This document shows positions 1 through 7,333 of a stretch of DNA of 21,003 nucleotides, one piece after another. How positions within the stretch are numbered: the first letter of the stretch is position 1; each line of letters begins with the position of its first letter. Both the position numbers and the translations under genes were made by a program. The DNA is from JBBTQX01 sp964366055 (GTDB taxonomy: Bacteria > Patescibacteriota > Minisyncoccia > UBA6257 > GWB1-50-10): assembly GCA_964366055.1 (NCBI GenBank), contig CAYISE010000011.1:1-21003 (forward strand), read 5' to 3'. Below the pieces are notes generated by a model. The model had not been told where the DNA came from, searched no databases, and saw only the letters and a list, made by a program, of their open reading frames with translations.

Positions 1-1266
1 GTGAAAAAGATAAACTCGTTCAAAAAAGGCGAGGTGCTTGTGACCGAGATTACCGACCCGGATTGGGAGCCGATTATGAAAATCGCCTCCGCGATTGTGA
101 CGGACAAGGGCGGACGAACCAGCCACGCGGCGATTGTCTCCCGCGAATTGGGAATTTCCTGCATTGTCGGAGCGGAGACCGCGACGAAGGTCTTAAAAAC
201 CGGCCAGAAGATAACGGTAGATTGCGCCTCGGGTGAGACCGGCCGCGTCTACGCGGGGATATTGCCCTTCGGCGTGACCGAACATCGTCTGGATAAAATT
301 CCCAAGCCGAAAACAAAAATTATGGTGAATGTCGCCTCGCCCGATGAGGCCTTTAAAAATCATTTTCTGCCGGCAGAAGGAGTAGGATTGGGCCGGCTGG
401 AGTTCATTATCGCTTCGCACATCAAAATTCATCCGAACACTTTGATTGATTATGAGAAGTTGGTTTCCGAAGCCGAGAAAAATCCGGCGACGCGAAAATT
501 GGTGGAAAAAATTGACGCGATTACCCGCGGGTATCATAAAAAGACGGATTTTTACGCGGACGAACTGGCCGAGGGAATCGCGAAAATCGGCGCGGCTTTT
601 TGGCCGGATGAGGTAATCATCCGCTTTTCGGATTTCAAAACGAACGAGTATCGTAAACTTTTGGGCGGCGAGCGCTACGAGCCGGAGGAGGAAAATCCGA
701 TGCTCGGCTGGCGCGGCGCCTCGCGCTATTACGACCCGAAGTTTAAAGACGCCTTCGGTCTGGAGGTGAAGGCGCTGAAGAAGGTTCGGGAGACGATGGG
801 GCTTATGAATGTCGTGCCGATGATTCCTTTCTGTCGCACGCCCGAAGAGGGGAGAAAAGTGGTGGAAATTATGGCGAAGCACGGTTTGAACCGGAAGAAG
901 GATAAAAATCTGAAGATTTACGTGATGTGTGAAATTCCCTCCAATATTCTTCTCGCCGACGAATTTCTGGAAATTTTTGACGGGATGTCCATCGGTTCCA
1001 ATGATTTAACCCAGCTCACGCTGGGCCTGGACAGGGATTCGGGGATTGTGACGCACATCGCGAACGAAAAAGACGAATCGGTGAAAAAACTCATTGCCGA
1101 AATTATCCGCAAATGCAACGCCAAGAAAAAATATATCGGGATTTGCGGCCAGGCGCCGTCGGATTATCCGGATTTTTTGGAGTTCCTGATTAGAGAGGGA
1201 ATAAAGAGCATCTCTCTCAATCCCGATTCGGTGATTAAGGCGATGTTAAGGATTAAGCATAAATAA
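1..1266 (+). CDS. ppsA: Phosphoenolpyruvate synthase, C-terminal part (5' end probably outside window)
   Basis: Catalyses pyruvate + ATP to PEP + AMP + phosphate in the cytoplasm, supplying gluconeogenesis or running in reverse. The 421 visible residues hold the swivelling phosphohistidine domain, with GGRTSHAAIV and the phospho-acceptor His42, followed by the PEP/pyruvate-binding TIM barrel. Its motifs are SIGSNDLTQLTLGLDRDSG and the C-terminal ICGQAPSDYPDF, which carries the catalytic cysteine, then SISLNPDSV. The N-terminal ATP-grasp domain of the family (full length about 750-800 residues) is absent. The GTG at base 1 falls inside the linker normally found before the phosphohistidine domain, so it is probably an internal Val codon and the gene continues upstream. 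A genuinely split gene cannot be excluded from this window. It lies 4 nt from the next gene, suggesting cotranscription. Family assignment is firm; the start is not. Confidence 0.93.
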   Translation: MKKINSFKKGEVLVTEITDPDWEPIMKIASAIVTDKGGRTSHAAIVSRELGISCIVGAETATKVLKTGQKITVDCASGETGRVYAGILPFGVTEHRLDKIPKPKTKIMVNVASPDEAFKNHFLPAEGVGLGRLEFIIASHIKIHPNTLIDYEKLVSEAEKNPATRKLVEKIDAITRGYHKKTDFYADELAEGIAKIGAAFWPDEVIIRFSDFKTNEYRKLLGGERYEPEEENPMLGWRGASRYYDPKFKDAFGLEVKALKKVRETMGLMNVVPMIPFCRTPEEGRKVVEIMAKHGLNRKKDKNLKIYVMCEIPSNILLADEFLEIFDGMSIGSNDLTQLTLGLDRDSGIVTHIANEKDESVKKLIAEIIRKCNAKKKYIGICGQAPSDYPDFLEFLIREGIKSISLNPDSVIKAMLRIKHK

Positions 1267-1270
1267 ATCC

Positions 1271-2281
1271 GTGATTATCGGGTTTTTTGAGCTGGAGAAG
1301 TGGGAAGAGGAATTCGTGCGGGAAAATCTTCCCGGACACGATTTATATTTCAGCCCCGATAAAATATCCGAGGATTCTCTGCCGGCGCGGAAGAATTTGG
1401 AAATCGTCTCCATCTTCGTGAACTCCCGCATTACGCCCAAAGTTTTGGATGCCTTGCCGAATCTGAAGATGCTCGCCACGAATTCCACCGGTTTTGACCA
1501 CATTGACGTGGCCGCCTGCCGGGCGCGGGGGATAAAGGTGGGTTATGTGCCCGGCTACGGCAACAATACCGTAGCCGAATTCGCCTTCGGCCTGATTTTG
1601 AATCTCACCCGCAAAATTTATCAGGCGATTGACCAGATTAAAGAACGGGAATCATTTTCACTGGATGGCCTGCGAGGGGTTGACCTCAAGGGGAAGACCA
1701 TCGGTATTATCGGCACGGGCCGCATCGGCAAGGAGATGATAAAAATCGCCAAGGGTTTCGGCATGGAGATTATCGCCTTTGACGCGTTTAGGGATGTCGC
1801 CGCCGCGAATGACTTGGGATTTATTTACCTTCCGCTTGAGGACTTATTGAAACAATCGGATATTATTTCCGTTCATTGCCCTTTAACCGACGAGACGCGC
1901 CATCTTATCAATATGGATAACGTCAATTTGATGAGAAAGGGAGCGTATTTAATAAACACCGCCCGCGGGCCGATTGTGGAGACGGCCGCGCTTGTCTGGG
2001 CGCTCCAAAATGGCATTTTGGCCGGCGCGGGCTTGGACGTGTTGGAGGAAGAAGGGGAGACGAAGGACGAAATGAAGTTTTTGAGCGAGGCGAGACCTCA
2101 CGAACAAGAACTGAAGGTGATTCTGGAAAACCATGTCTTAATGAGAATGCCGAATGTTTTAGTCACGCCCCATAATGCTTTTAACTCATCGGAAGCCCTG
2201 ATGAGAATTTTAAATACCACGCTGGAAAATATAACCGGGTTTGTGAATAAAAATCAGAATCCAAAGAATTTCGTGGCATGA
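1271..2281 (+). CDS. D-isomer-specific 2-hydroxyacid dehydrogenase (D-lactate dehydrogenase-like)
   Basis: NAD-dependent oxidoreductase, most likely reducing pyruvate to D-lactate to regenerate NAD+ in a fermentative cell. The substrate is inferred. The 336 residues contain the Rossmann motif GIIGTGRIGKE (about 145-155), the NAD-binding acidic residue D171 at the end of the next strand, and the catalytic triad expected of the family: Arg232 in INTARGP, a Glu near 260 in LDVLEEEGE, and His301 in VTPHNAF. Length is typical. Translation starts at GTG 1271, because no better start gives the N-terminal strand of the substrate domain. The stop overlaps the enolase start in an ATGA. It sits between PEP synthase and enolase, a coherent PEP/pyruvate/lactate cluster. 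Other 2-hydroxyacids (glycerate, glyoxylate) remain possible substrates. Confidence 0.9.
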   Translation: MIIGFFELEKWEEEFVRENLPGHDLYFSPDKISEDSLPARKNLEIVSIFVNSRITPKVLDALPNLKMLATNSTGFDHIDVAACRARGIKVGYVPGYGNNTVAEFAFGLILNLTRKIYQAIDQIKERESFSLDGLRGVDLKGKTIGIIGTGRIGKEMIKIAKGFGMEIIAFDAFRDVAAANDLGFIYLPLEDLLKQSDIISVHCPLTDETRHLINMDNVNLMRKGAYLINTARGPIVETAALVWALQNGILAGAGLDVLEEEGETKDEMKFLSEARPHEQELKVILENHVLMRMPNVLVTPHNAFNSSEALMRILNTTLENITGFVNKNQNPKNFVA

Positions 2282-3483
2282 GGATTAAAAATATTTCCGT
2301 AAAAGAAATCCCGGATTCGCGGGGGGAACCGACGATTGAGGTGAACTTGACCGGTGAAAACGGCGATACCGCTTCCGCGCAAATACCCTCGGGGAAGAGC
2401 CGCGGGAGAAACGAAGCGGCGGCGCTGAAACCGAGGGAAGCGAAGGATACTTTGGAAAGAATAATAAGACCGAATATTACCGGCCGGAATTTCGAAACCA
2501 TTGGAGAATTGGACAGTTCTCTCATTACGCTTGACGGCACGTCCCGAAAAGAAATTCTGGGCGGGAATTTGATTTTGGGGATTTCCCTCGCCTTCACGCG
2601 TTTGGCGGCTCAAGCCCGGAAAAAAGAATTGTGGCAGATTTTGAATGAAGAGTTTTTTGACGGGGAAGTCGGTGAAAACAAACCGCTCATATTTTCCAAT
2701 CTAATCAACGGCGGAGCGCACGCGAAGAATAATTTGGACATCCAGGAATATATGGTCGTGGTAAAAACCAAAAACTCCTGCAAAGAAAGTATAAAAAAGT
2801 TAAAGGATTTTTACGCGGGACTCGGCGATTTTTTGAAAAAAGAATTCAACATTGACGAGCTGAATTTTGGAGATGAAGGCGGTTACTCATTGAAATTTCC
2901 CGGCAATTTTGAACCCGTAAGCGTCCTCGCGAAGTTAATCAGGAAAAGCGGCCTCGCGGCGGATTTTTCTCTGGCGCTGGATGCCGCCGCGAACAATTTC
3001 TATGACAAACGCCGCTACAATTTCGGCGGGGACTCGCTGGCCGCGGCTCAAATGGCGGGAATTTACAAGACCTATTTTGGAGCGGAACCGCTCTTAATTT
3101 CCATTGAAGACCCGTTTGCGGAAAGCGACTTTGCCGGTTTTAAAAAGTTGCAGTCCGCGATTGGCGATAAATTGGTGGTGGGAGATGATTTGACGACGAC
3201 CGACCCCGCGAGCATTAATAAAGCCGTTAGAAAAAAACTGATAAGCGGCGTGATTATCAAACCGAATCAAATCGGCACTGTCACTGAAACCTGCGAGGCG
3301 ATGAAGGTCGCCCATGTGAACGGTATCAAGACCATTCTTTCCCACCGTTCCGGCGAGGTGGAAGACCCATTCATAGTTCACTTCGCCAAGGCCGGCGGCG
3401 CTTATGGCGTGAAGATCGGCGCGCCCGTCCCGAGCCGACTCTCCAAATACAACGAACTGGAAAGAATTTACGATTCGGGGTAG
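2278..3483 (+). CDS. eno: Enolase, short and divergent
   Basis: Interconverts 2-phosphoglycerate and PEP in glycolysis. The 401 residues are shorter than the usual 415-435 and divergent. The key positions are nonetheless present: the N-terminal DSRGEPTIEV, His148 and Glu157 (NNLDIQEYM), Glu200 in GDEGGY, the metal ligands D235 (ALDAAA), E277 (SIEDPF) and D303/304 (VGDDL), the catalytic base Lys328 in IIKPNQIGT, His356 in LSHRSGE, and Lys390. The catalytic loop normally written SGASTG reads SGKSRG, retaining the loop serine but changing its neighbours. The C-terminal AGENFHHG-type tail is missing. It overlaps the dehydrogenase by 4 nt. Chemistry should be intact judging by residues. Assignment as enolase is strong, although activity of the altered loop is untested. 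Confidence 0.92.
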   Translation: MRIKNISVKEIPDSRGEPTIEVNLTGENGDTASAQIPSGKSRGRNEAAALKPREAKDTLERIIRPNITGRNFETIGELDSSLITLDGTSRKEILGGNLILGISLAFTRLAAQARKKELWQILNEEFFDGEVGENKPLIFSNLINGGAHAKNNLDIQEYMVVVKTKNSCKESIKKLKDFYAGLGDFLKKEFNIDELNFGDEGGYSLKFPGNFEPVSVLAKLIRKSGLAADFSLALDAAANNFYDKRRYNFGGDSLAAAQMAGIYKTYFGAEPLLISIEDPFAESDFAGFKKLQSAIGDKLVVGDDLTTTDPASINKAVRKKLISGVIIKPNQIGTVTETCEAMKVAHVNGIKTILSHRSGEVEDPFIVHFAKAGGAYGVKIGAPVPSRLSKYNELERIYDSG

Positions 3484-3508
3484 AAAAGCGGGTTATCCAC
3501 AGCCACGC

Positions 3509-3537
3509 TTGCCAATAATACCCCCCAGGGGTATCAT
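3509..3537 (+). promoter_or_regulatory. Promoter of the csoR metal operon
   Basis: TTGCCA (3509-3514), a 17-bp spacer and TATCAT (3532-3537) form a good sigma70-type promoter. The expected transcription start is about 7 nt downstream, which is the A of the csoR ATG at 3544, so the mRNA is predicted to be leaderless. The metal-repressor operator occupies the spacer and half of the -10 box. Confidence 0.7.
3518..3534. promoter_or_regulatory. CsoR-type operator
   Basis: A 17-bp palindrome with 7-bp arms ATACCCC and GGGGTAT around CCA. Operators of the CsoR/RcnR (DUF156) family are typically TAC-C-tract/G-tract-GTA palindromes, and the gene immediately downstream encodes a member of that family. 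Its position across the promoter spacer and -10 box predicts simple autorepression relieved by metal. Confidence 0.8.
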
Positions 3538-3543
3538 TAGTTT

Positions 3544-3813
3544 ATGAAAGTCAACTTGAGGAAAAGAGCCGTCCGGCGGCTTAAAATCGCCGCGGGTCAG
3601 ATTAAGGGTCTGGAAAAGATGGTCGCCGAAGATAAGTACTGCATAGATATCATCAACCAATCGCTCGCCGTCAAAAACGCCTTGTCCAGTTTTGAGGATT
3701 TGATGCTGGAGAATCATCTGAAGACGCACGCGCTCCACCAAATTAAACACGGCAAATCCGCCCAAGCGGCGGATGAGATTCTCGCGGTTTATAAACTTTC
3801 CAAGAAGAAATAA
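3544..3813 (+). CDS. CsoR/RcnR-family metal-sensing transcriptional repressor
   Basis: An all-helical DUF156 repressor of 89 residues that should bind its own operator and release it on metal binding. The family signature is seen in RRLKIAAGQIKGLEKM near the N-terminus, Cys33 in DKYCID, then His58 and His62 in ENHLKTH. In classical Cu(I)-sensing CsoR the ligands are Cys-His-Cys with spacings 25 and 4. Here the spacings are the same but the third ligand is His, giving a Cys-His-His set that resembles RcnR (Ni/Co). The extra N-terminal His of RcnR is absent (position 3 is Val). The sensed metal is therefore uncertain. It is the first gene of the operon ending at 7791 and is probably translated from a leaderless message. 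No Shine-Dalgarno sequence precedes it. Confidence 0.9.
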   Translation: MKVNLRKRAVRRLKIAAGQIKGLEKMVAEDKYCIDIINQSLAVKNALSSFEDLMLENHLKTHALHQIKHGKSAQAADEILAVYKLSKKK

Positions 3814-3817
3814 TTTT

Positions 3818-4678
3818 ATGGAGAACGAACTAAACCAGAAAAAGAAAGATTATCTCATCCCGATAAGCATTTTCCTTTCCGTTTTTATTGTCGCCGTCGG
3901 TTGGATTTATCGGACCGGCGTTTCCGTTACTCCTTCCCTGAATATCGGCGGAGTCGGAGAGAATGAATTGCCGGTTCGGTGGGATGACCTCGGCGCTCGT
4001 CTGGTGAAGGCGGGGGTTATAGACGAGGAGAAGTTTTTAGCACTCTATGCCAGTCGCGGGACGATGAATCCGGAATTCAAGAGATTATTGGAAAGTGAAA
4101 ATAACGGTTACATAGCAATGAATAAAGAGAATGCCGGTCTTTGGTTGAACCTCTTTTGGGCGCTCGGCTTGAGCAACCGGAACGATGTCTTGGACAAGGG
4201 GCCGATGATGGACCCGCGCTACGGCGGAGCCGGCCGATTCGCTTCCACCGGCGGTTGGACGCTCGCGATGGGCGACCCAATGAATCACTATTCAACGCAC
4301 AATTTCATAAACTTAACGCCGGAGCAGCAAGGTATCGTTGAAAAAGTAGCCAAAAACATTTACCGCCCCTGTTGCGATAACTCCACCTATTTTCCGGACT
4401 GTAATCACGGTATGGCGATGTTAGGTTTGCTTGAGTTAATGGCGAGCCAGGGCGCGGGTGAGGCGACAATGTACCAAAGCGCGCTTGTCGTCAATTCATT
4501 TTGGTTTCCCGATACGTACCAAAATATCGGCATGTTCTTAAGCCAAAAAGGAATTAACGCGGAAAGCGTGCCGCCCCAAGATGTTCTGTCGGCGGAATAT
4601 TCAAGCGCCTCGGGATATCGGACGGTCGTCGCGGCGTTAAAGCCGGAAGAGGATAAGAGAGCGTCTTGCGGGATTTAA
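3818..4678 (+). CDS. Membrane-anchored Cys/His/Met-rich protein of unknown function (putative metal binding)
   Basis: Not recognised as a named family. The start is taken as ATG 3818, 4 nt after the csoR stop, rather than an upstream ATG inside csoR. This gives 286 residues. One N-terminal membrane helix (about 12-30) follows a lysine-rich cytoplasmic stub, so the bulk should face outside. The striking segment is 183-202: CC at 185-186, Cys195, His197, Met199 and Met201, in the order CCDNSTYFPDCNHGMAML. Two more His (157 and 161) lie shortly before, and Cys284 is near the end. Such a cluster suggests soft-metal or thiol chemistry on the outer face. Context supports this: it lies between a metal repressor and a metal-ATPase. 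Alternatives are a disulfide-stabilised enzyme or a substrate of the VKOR protein at the end of the operon. Confidence 0.75.
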   Translation: MENELNQKKKDYLIPISIFLSVFIVAVGWIYRTGVSVTPSLNIGGVGENELPVRWDDLGARLVKAGVIDEEKFLALYASRGTMNPEFKRLLESENNGYIAMNKENAGLWLNLFWALGLSNRNDVLDKGPMMDPRYGGAGRFASTGGWTLAMGDPMNHYSTHNFINLTPEQQGIVEKVAKNIYRPCCDNSTYFPDCNHGMAMLGLLELMASQGAGEATMYQSALVVNSFWFPDTYQNIGMFLSQKGINAESVPPQDVLSAEYSSASGYRTVVAALKPEEDKRASCGI

Positions 4679-4713
4679 AAAGGTCGTTAATAATGTTAAT
4701 TTAATCAATTATT

Positions 4714-4980
4714 ATGCTTTCACTTAAACGATACGGTTGGCTATGCGTTTTAGGGTCAGAAGTAGTTTATTTCGTTTGTCTGTTTGGGGGACTGCTTCCT
4801 TTGCGCACCGCGAGGGGGATAGAGATTCATCACGCGATATTTGAAACCCTCCCTGGATTTACGTGGTTCAGTGTCGGTAGTGTACTACTCGGTGCTATCT
4901 ACATGTTTATTTTCGCCTGGATATTCGCGTGGTACTTCGTCTGGATGCACAATTTCAGCATTGTTGAGAATAAGAATTAA
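4714..4980 (+). CDS. Small two-helix membrane protein
   Basis: Unrecognised protein of 88 residues, almost entirely hydrophobic. There are two predicted membrane helices, roughly 8-28 and 52-78, joined by a loop with an Arg-Thr-Ala-Arg stretch and a His-His pair (39-40) in IEIHHAIFETLPGF. The second helix ends in an aromatic-rich WYFVWMHN. It sits 35 nt after the Cys/His protein and 19 nt before the TRASH-like protein, in an AT-rich stretch, so it is most likely part of the metal operon. It could be an accessory subunit of the transporter, but nothing in the sequence proves this. Confidence 0.65.
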   Translation: MLSLKRYGWLCVLGSEVVYFVCLFGGLLPLRTARGIEIHHAIFETLPGFTWFSVGSVLLGAIYMFIFAWIFAWYFVWMHNFSIVENKN

Positions 4981-4999
4981 ATGAATTGATTCAAAATAT

Positions 5000-5173
5000 A
5001 TGTTTAATTTTTTTAAAGAAAAATGTCCAGTTTGTAAGATGGAACTTAAAAAAGGAAAAGATTATCCCGAAGGTTTTGATAAAAAGTTCTGTTCAGAAAA
5101 TTGCAAAGAGGAATACCGGAAGCAGTTGACCAAAGAACCATCACAGCATTCTCGCGGCGGCTGTTGTCATTAG
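5000..5173 (+). CDS. 57-residue TRASH/YHS-like metal-binding protein
   Basis: A short gene, ATG 5000 to TAG 5171-5173. The protein starts MFNFFKEKCPVCKMEL and has Cys9, Cys12, Cys31 and Cys35 in a C-x2-C-x18-C-x3-C arrangement. This is close to the TRASH/YHS treble-clef-like metal-binding domains found next to copper and mercury transporters. The tail ends SRGGCCH, a second possible soft-metal site. It is soluble, with no membrane segment. A role as a metallochaperone delivering ions to the ATPase 27 nt downstream is inferred from domain type and position. The gene is supported by in-frame family-like motifs rather than by a ribosome-binding site. Confidence 0.8.
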   Translation: MFNFFKEKCPVCKMELKKGKDYPEGFDKKFCSENCKEEYRKQLTKEPSQHSRGGCCH

Positions 5174-5200
5174 AATGAATAATATAAAAAAGAAGAACCA

Positions 5201-7333
5201 ATGAAGAACGGCGAGATTGTTTATGCCTGCCCCATGCATCCGCAGGTTCGTAAGAACGAGCAGGGGCGTTGCCCGGCCTGCGGCATGGAGTTGATTCTTG
5301 AAAATAAAAGTAAAAGTCATGCCGACCACGAAGCGGCCATGACCAACCCGCAGATTGCGAAGGTAATGGAGGCGGATATGCGCCGCAGATTTTTATTTTC
5401 ATTTTTACTTTCCATCCCGATTTTTCTCTATTCGCCAGTGGGGGAAGTAGTACTCGGATTGAAATTGCCGTCGCCGATGCCGATTAATTGGCTCTTGCTT
5501 GCTCTCACGACGCCCGTTGTTTTCTGGACGGGCTCAATTTTCATAACCGGCGCTTACTACTCGCTGAAAGCGAAGAAGCTCAATATGGCGGTCTTGGTCG
5601 CCACCGGCGTTTTAGCCGCTTATCTTTTCAGCGTGTTGCTTACGCTGATTCGTCCGGAGAGCGAGACCTTCTATGAAGCCGCGGCGCTTCTGGTTACTTT
5701 TGTGCTCTTTGGTCATTGGATGGAAATGAAATCCCGGCGCGGTACTTCCGAGGCGTTGCGGGCGTTGTTTGACTTAGTGCCGCCTAAGGCGATAATTATT
5801 CGGAATGGCCGCGAAATAGAAATTCCCAGCGCCGAGATTGTTCATAATGACATAGTGGTGTTACGGCCCGGCGACAAGGTGCCGGTTGACGGCATCATTA
5901 TTGATGGAGAAACGACTATAGATGAATCGCTGGTGACCGGCGAATCATTGCCGGTCAGCAAAAAATCCGGCGATAAAGTCGTAGGCGGCTCGGTGAACCA
6001 GAACGGCGCGGTAAAATTTAAGGCCACGCAGGTTGGTTCGGAAACAGTGCTCGCCCAAATTATTAAACTGGTTGAAACCGCGCAGAATTCCAAAGCGCCG
6101 GGCCAGCGGTTGGCCGACAAGGCCGCCGGATTCTTAGTGGTGGTGGCCATCGGTTCCGGACTGGCGGCGTTTTTCGGATGGTATTTCGTCGCCGGCGCCG
6201 GGATTTTGACCGCTCTGACATTTGCCGTATCAACGGTCGTTATCGCTTGCCCCGACGCGCTGGGTTTGGCGACGCCGACCGCCGTGGCCGTGGGCACCGG
6301 CATCGGCGCCAAGCATAACATTCTAATAAAAGACGCCGCGACTTTGGAAAACACCTCGCGCTTAACCGCGATTGCGATGGATAAAACCGGAACTTTAACG
6401 GAAGGGAAACCGAAGGTCACTCGGGTGTTCGCCGCTTCGGGCAATCAGGAAGACCGCATTTTGACAATCGCCGCGGCCGCGGAGGAAAAATCCAACCATC
6501 CTATCAGCGCGGCGATATTCAATGAGGCCAAAAATCGCGGATTGATTATTACCCATCGGGTTGAACAATTTGAGGCGGTCAGGGGTCAGGGCATTCGGGC
6601 GATGGTGGACGGGCAGCCGATTCTGGCTGGGGCCGAACGATTTTTATCGGACAGCGGCGTTGAACTTTCACCGGTTCGCACGGCCATTGACGAACTTTTA
6701 GCCAAAGGCAATAGCATCAGCGTTTTGGCCATCAATCGGTTGGCGGTGGGGGTGATTGGAGTGGCCGACACGCTTAGGCCGAGCGCGAAGCGAACCGTGG
6801 CCGGGTTGCATAAATTAGGCCTTCAAGTGGCGATGATAACCGGAGACAATGAGCAAGTGGCTAAAGCCATCGCGGCGGAACTGGGTGTCACCCGATATTT
6901 TGCCCACGTCTTGCCGTCGGATAAAGCGTCTTATGTTAAAAAATTGCAAAGTGAGGGGCATTTTGTGGCGATGGTCGGGGACGGTATCAACGACGCGCCG
7001 GCGCTCGCGCAAGCCGATATCGGCATTGCCATCGGCGCGGGCACGGATGTGGCCATTGAAACCGGCAACATCGTGCTCATGAAATCCGACCCTTACGACA
7101 TTGTGGCGGCAATCCGTTTGAGTAAAGCCACCGTGCTCAAGATGAAGCAGAATCTTTTCTGGGCGGCGATTTATAATGTGCTGGCGATTCCGGTTGCCGC
7201 CGGCGTATTCTACAATTCGCTCGGCTGGTCTCTGCGGCCGGAGATCGCGGCGCTTCTGATGTCTGCATCTTCCATCATTGTGGCGACGAACGCGGTGCTT
7301 TTGAAGAGAGTTGAATCCAAGCTAAAAATATGA
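5201..7333 (+). CDS. P1B-type heavy-metal-transporting ATPase with CPD ion-site motif
   Basis: ATP-driven export of a soft metal ion, copper-like by family. Of the 710 residues, the N-terminus carries a heavy-metal-binding domain (YACPMHP at 8-14, CPACGME at 24-30) instead of the classic GMTCxxC domain. The core has every P-type landmark: TGES 247-250, phosphorylated Asp394 in DKTGTLT, the P1B His-Pro at 433-434, TGDN 547-550 and GDGINDAP 593-600. The helix-6 ion motif, usually CPC in Cu(I) pumps or CPH in CopB, is C350-P351-D352 (CPDALGLATP). Helices 7 and 8 keep the Cu(I)-pump YN (658-659) and MSASS (687-691). The ATPase is intact, but metal specificity is open. Its stop overlaps the VKOR start by 4 nt. 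Expression should follow the CsoR-type repressor. Confidence 0.95.
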   Translation: MKNGEIVYACPMHPQVRKNEQGRCPACGMELILENKSKSHADHEAAMTNPQIAKVMEADMRRRFLFSFLLSIPIFLYSPVGEVVLGLKLPSPMPINWLLLALTTPVVFWTGSIFITGAYYSLKAKKLNMAVLVATGVLAAYLFSVLLTLIRPESETFYEAAALLVTFVLFGHWMEMKSRRGTSEALRALFDLVPPKAIIIRNGREIEIPSAEIVHNDIVVLRPGDKVPVDGIIIDGETTIDESLVTGESLPVSKKSGDKVVGGSVNQNGAVKFKATQVGSETVLAQIIKLVETAQNSKAPGQRLADKAAGFLVVVAIGSGLAAFFGWYFVAGAGILTALTFAVSTVVIACPDALGLATPTAVAVGTGIGAKHNILIKDAATLENTSRLTAIAMDKTGTLTEGKPKVTRVFAASGNQEDRILTIAAAAEEKSNHPISAAIFNEAKNRGLIITHRVEQFEAVRGQGIRAMVDGQPILAGAERFLSDSGVELSPVRTAIDELLAKGNSISVLAINRLAVGVIGVADTLRPSAKRTVAGLHKLGLQVAMITGDNEQVAKAIAAELGVTRYFAHVLPSDKASYVKKLQSEGHFVAMVGDGINDAPALAQADIGIAIGAGTDVAIETGNIVLMKSDPYDIVAAIRLSKATVLKMKQNLFWAAIYNVLAIPVAAGVFYNSLGWSLRPEIAALLMSASSIIVATNAVLLKRVESKLKI

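Noticed and set aside
1..3. GTG at base 1 as the true start of PEP synthase
   Set aside because: It falls within the inter-domain linker of the family and coincides with the window edge; an upstream continuation is more likely.
3773..3817. Longer start for the Cys/His membrane protein inside csoR
   Set aside because: It would overlap csoR by 41 nt and add an Arg/Phe-rich stretch before the lysine-rich stub; ATG 3818 gives a typical short cytoplasmic N-terminus.
4687..4716. Weak AT-rich dyad (AATAAT/ATTATT) before the two-helix membrane gene as a terminator or operator
   Set aside because: Only 6 bp of A/T pairing in an AT-rich gap; no C-tract/G-tract operator and no clear promoter.
5842..6444. 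200-residue minus-strand frame inside the metal ATPase
   Set aside because: Antisense shadow of conserved ATPase core motifs.
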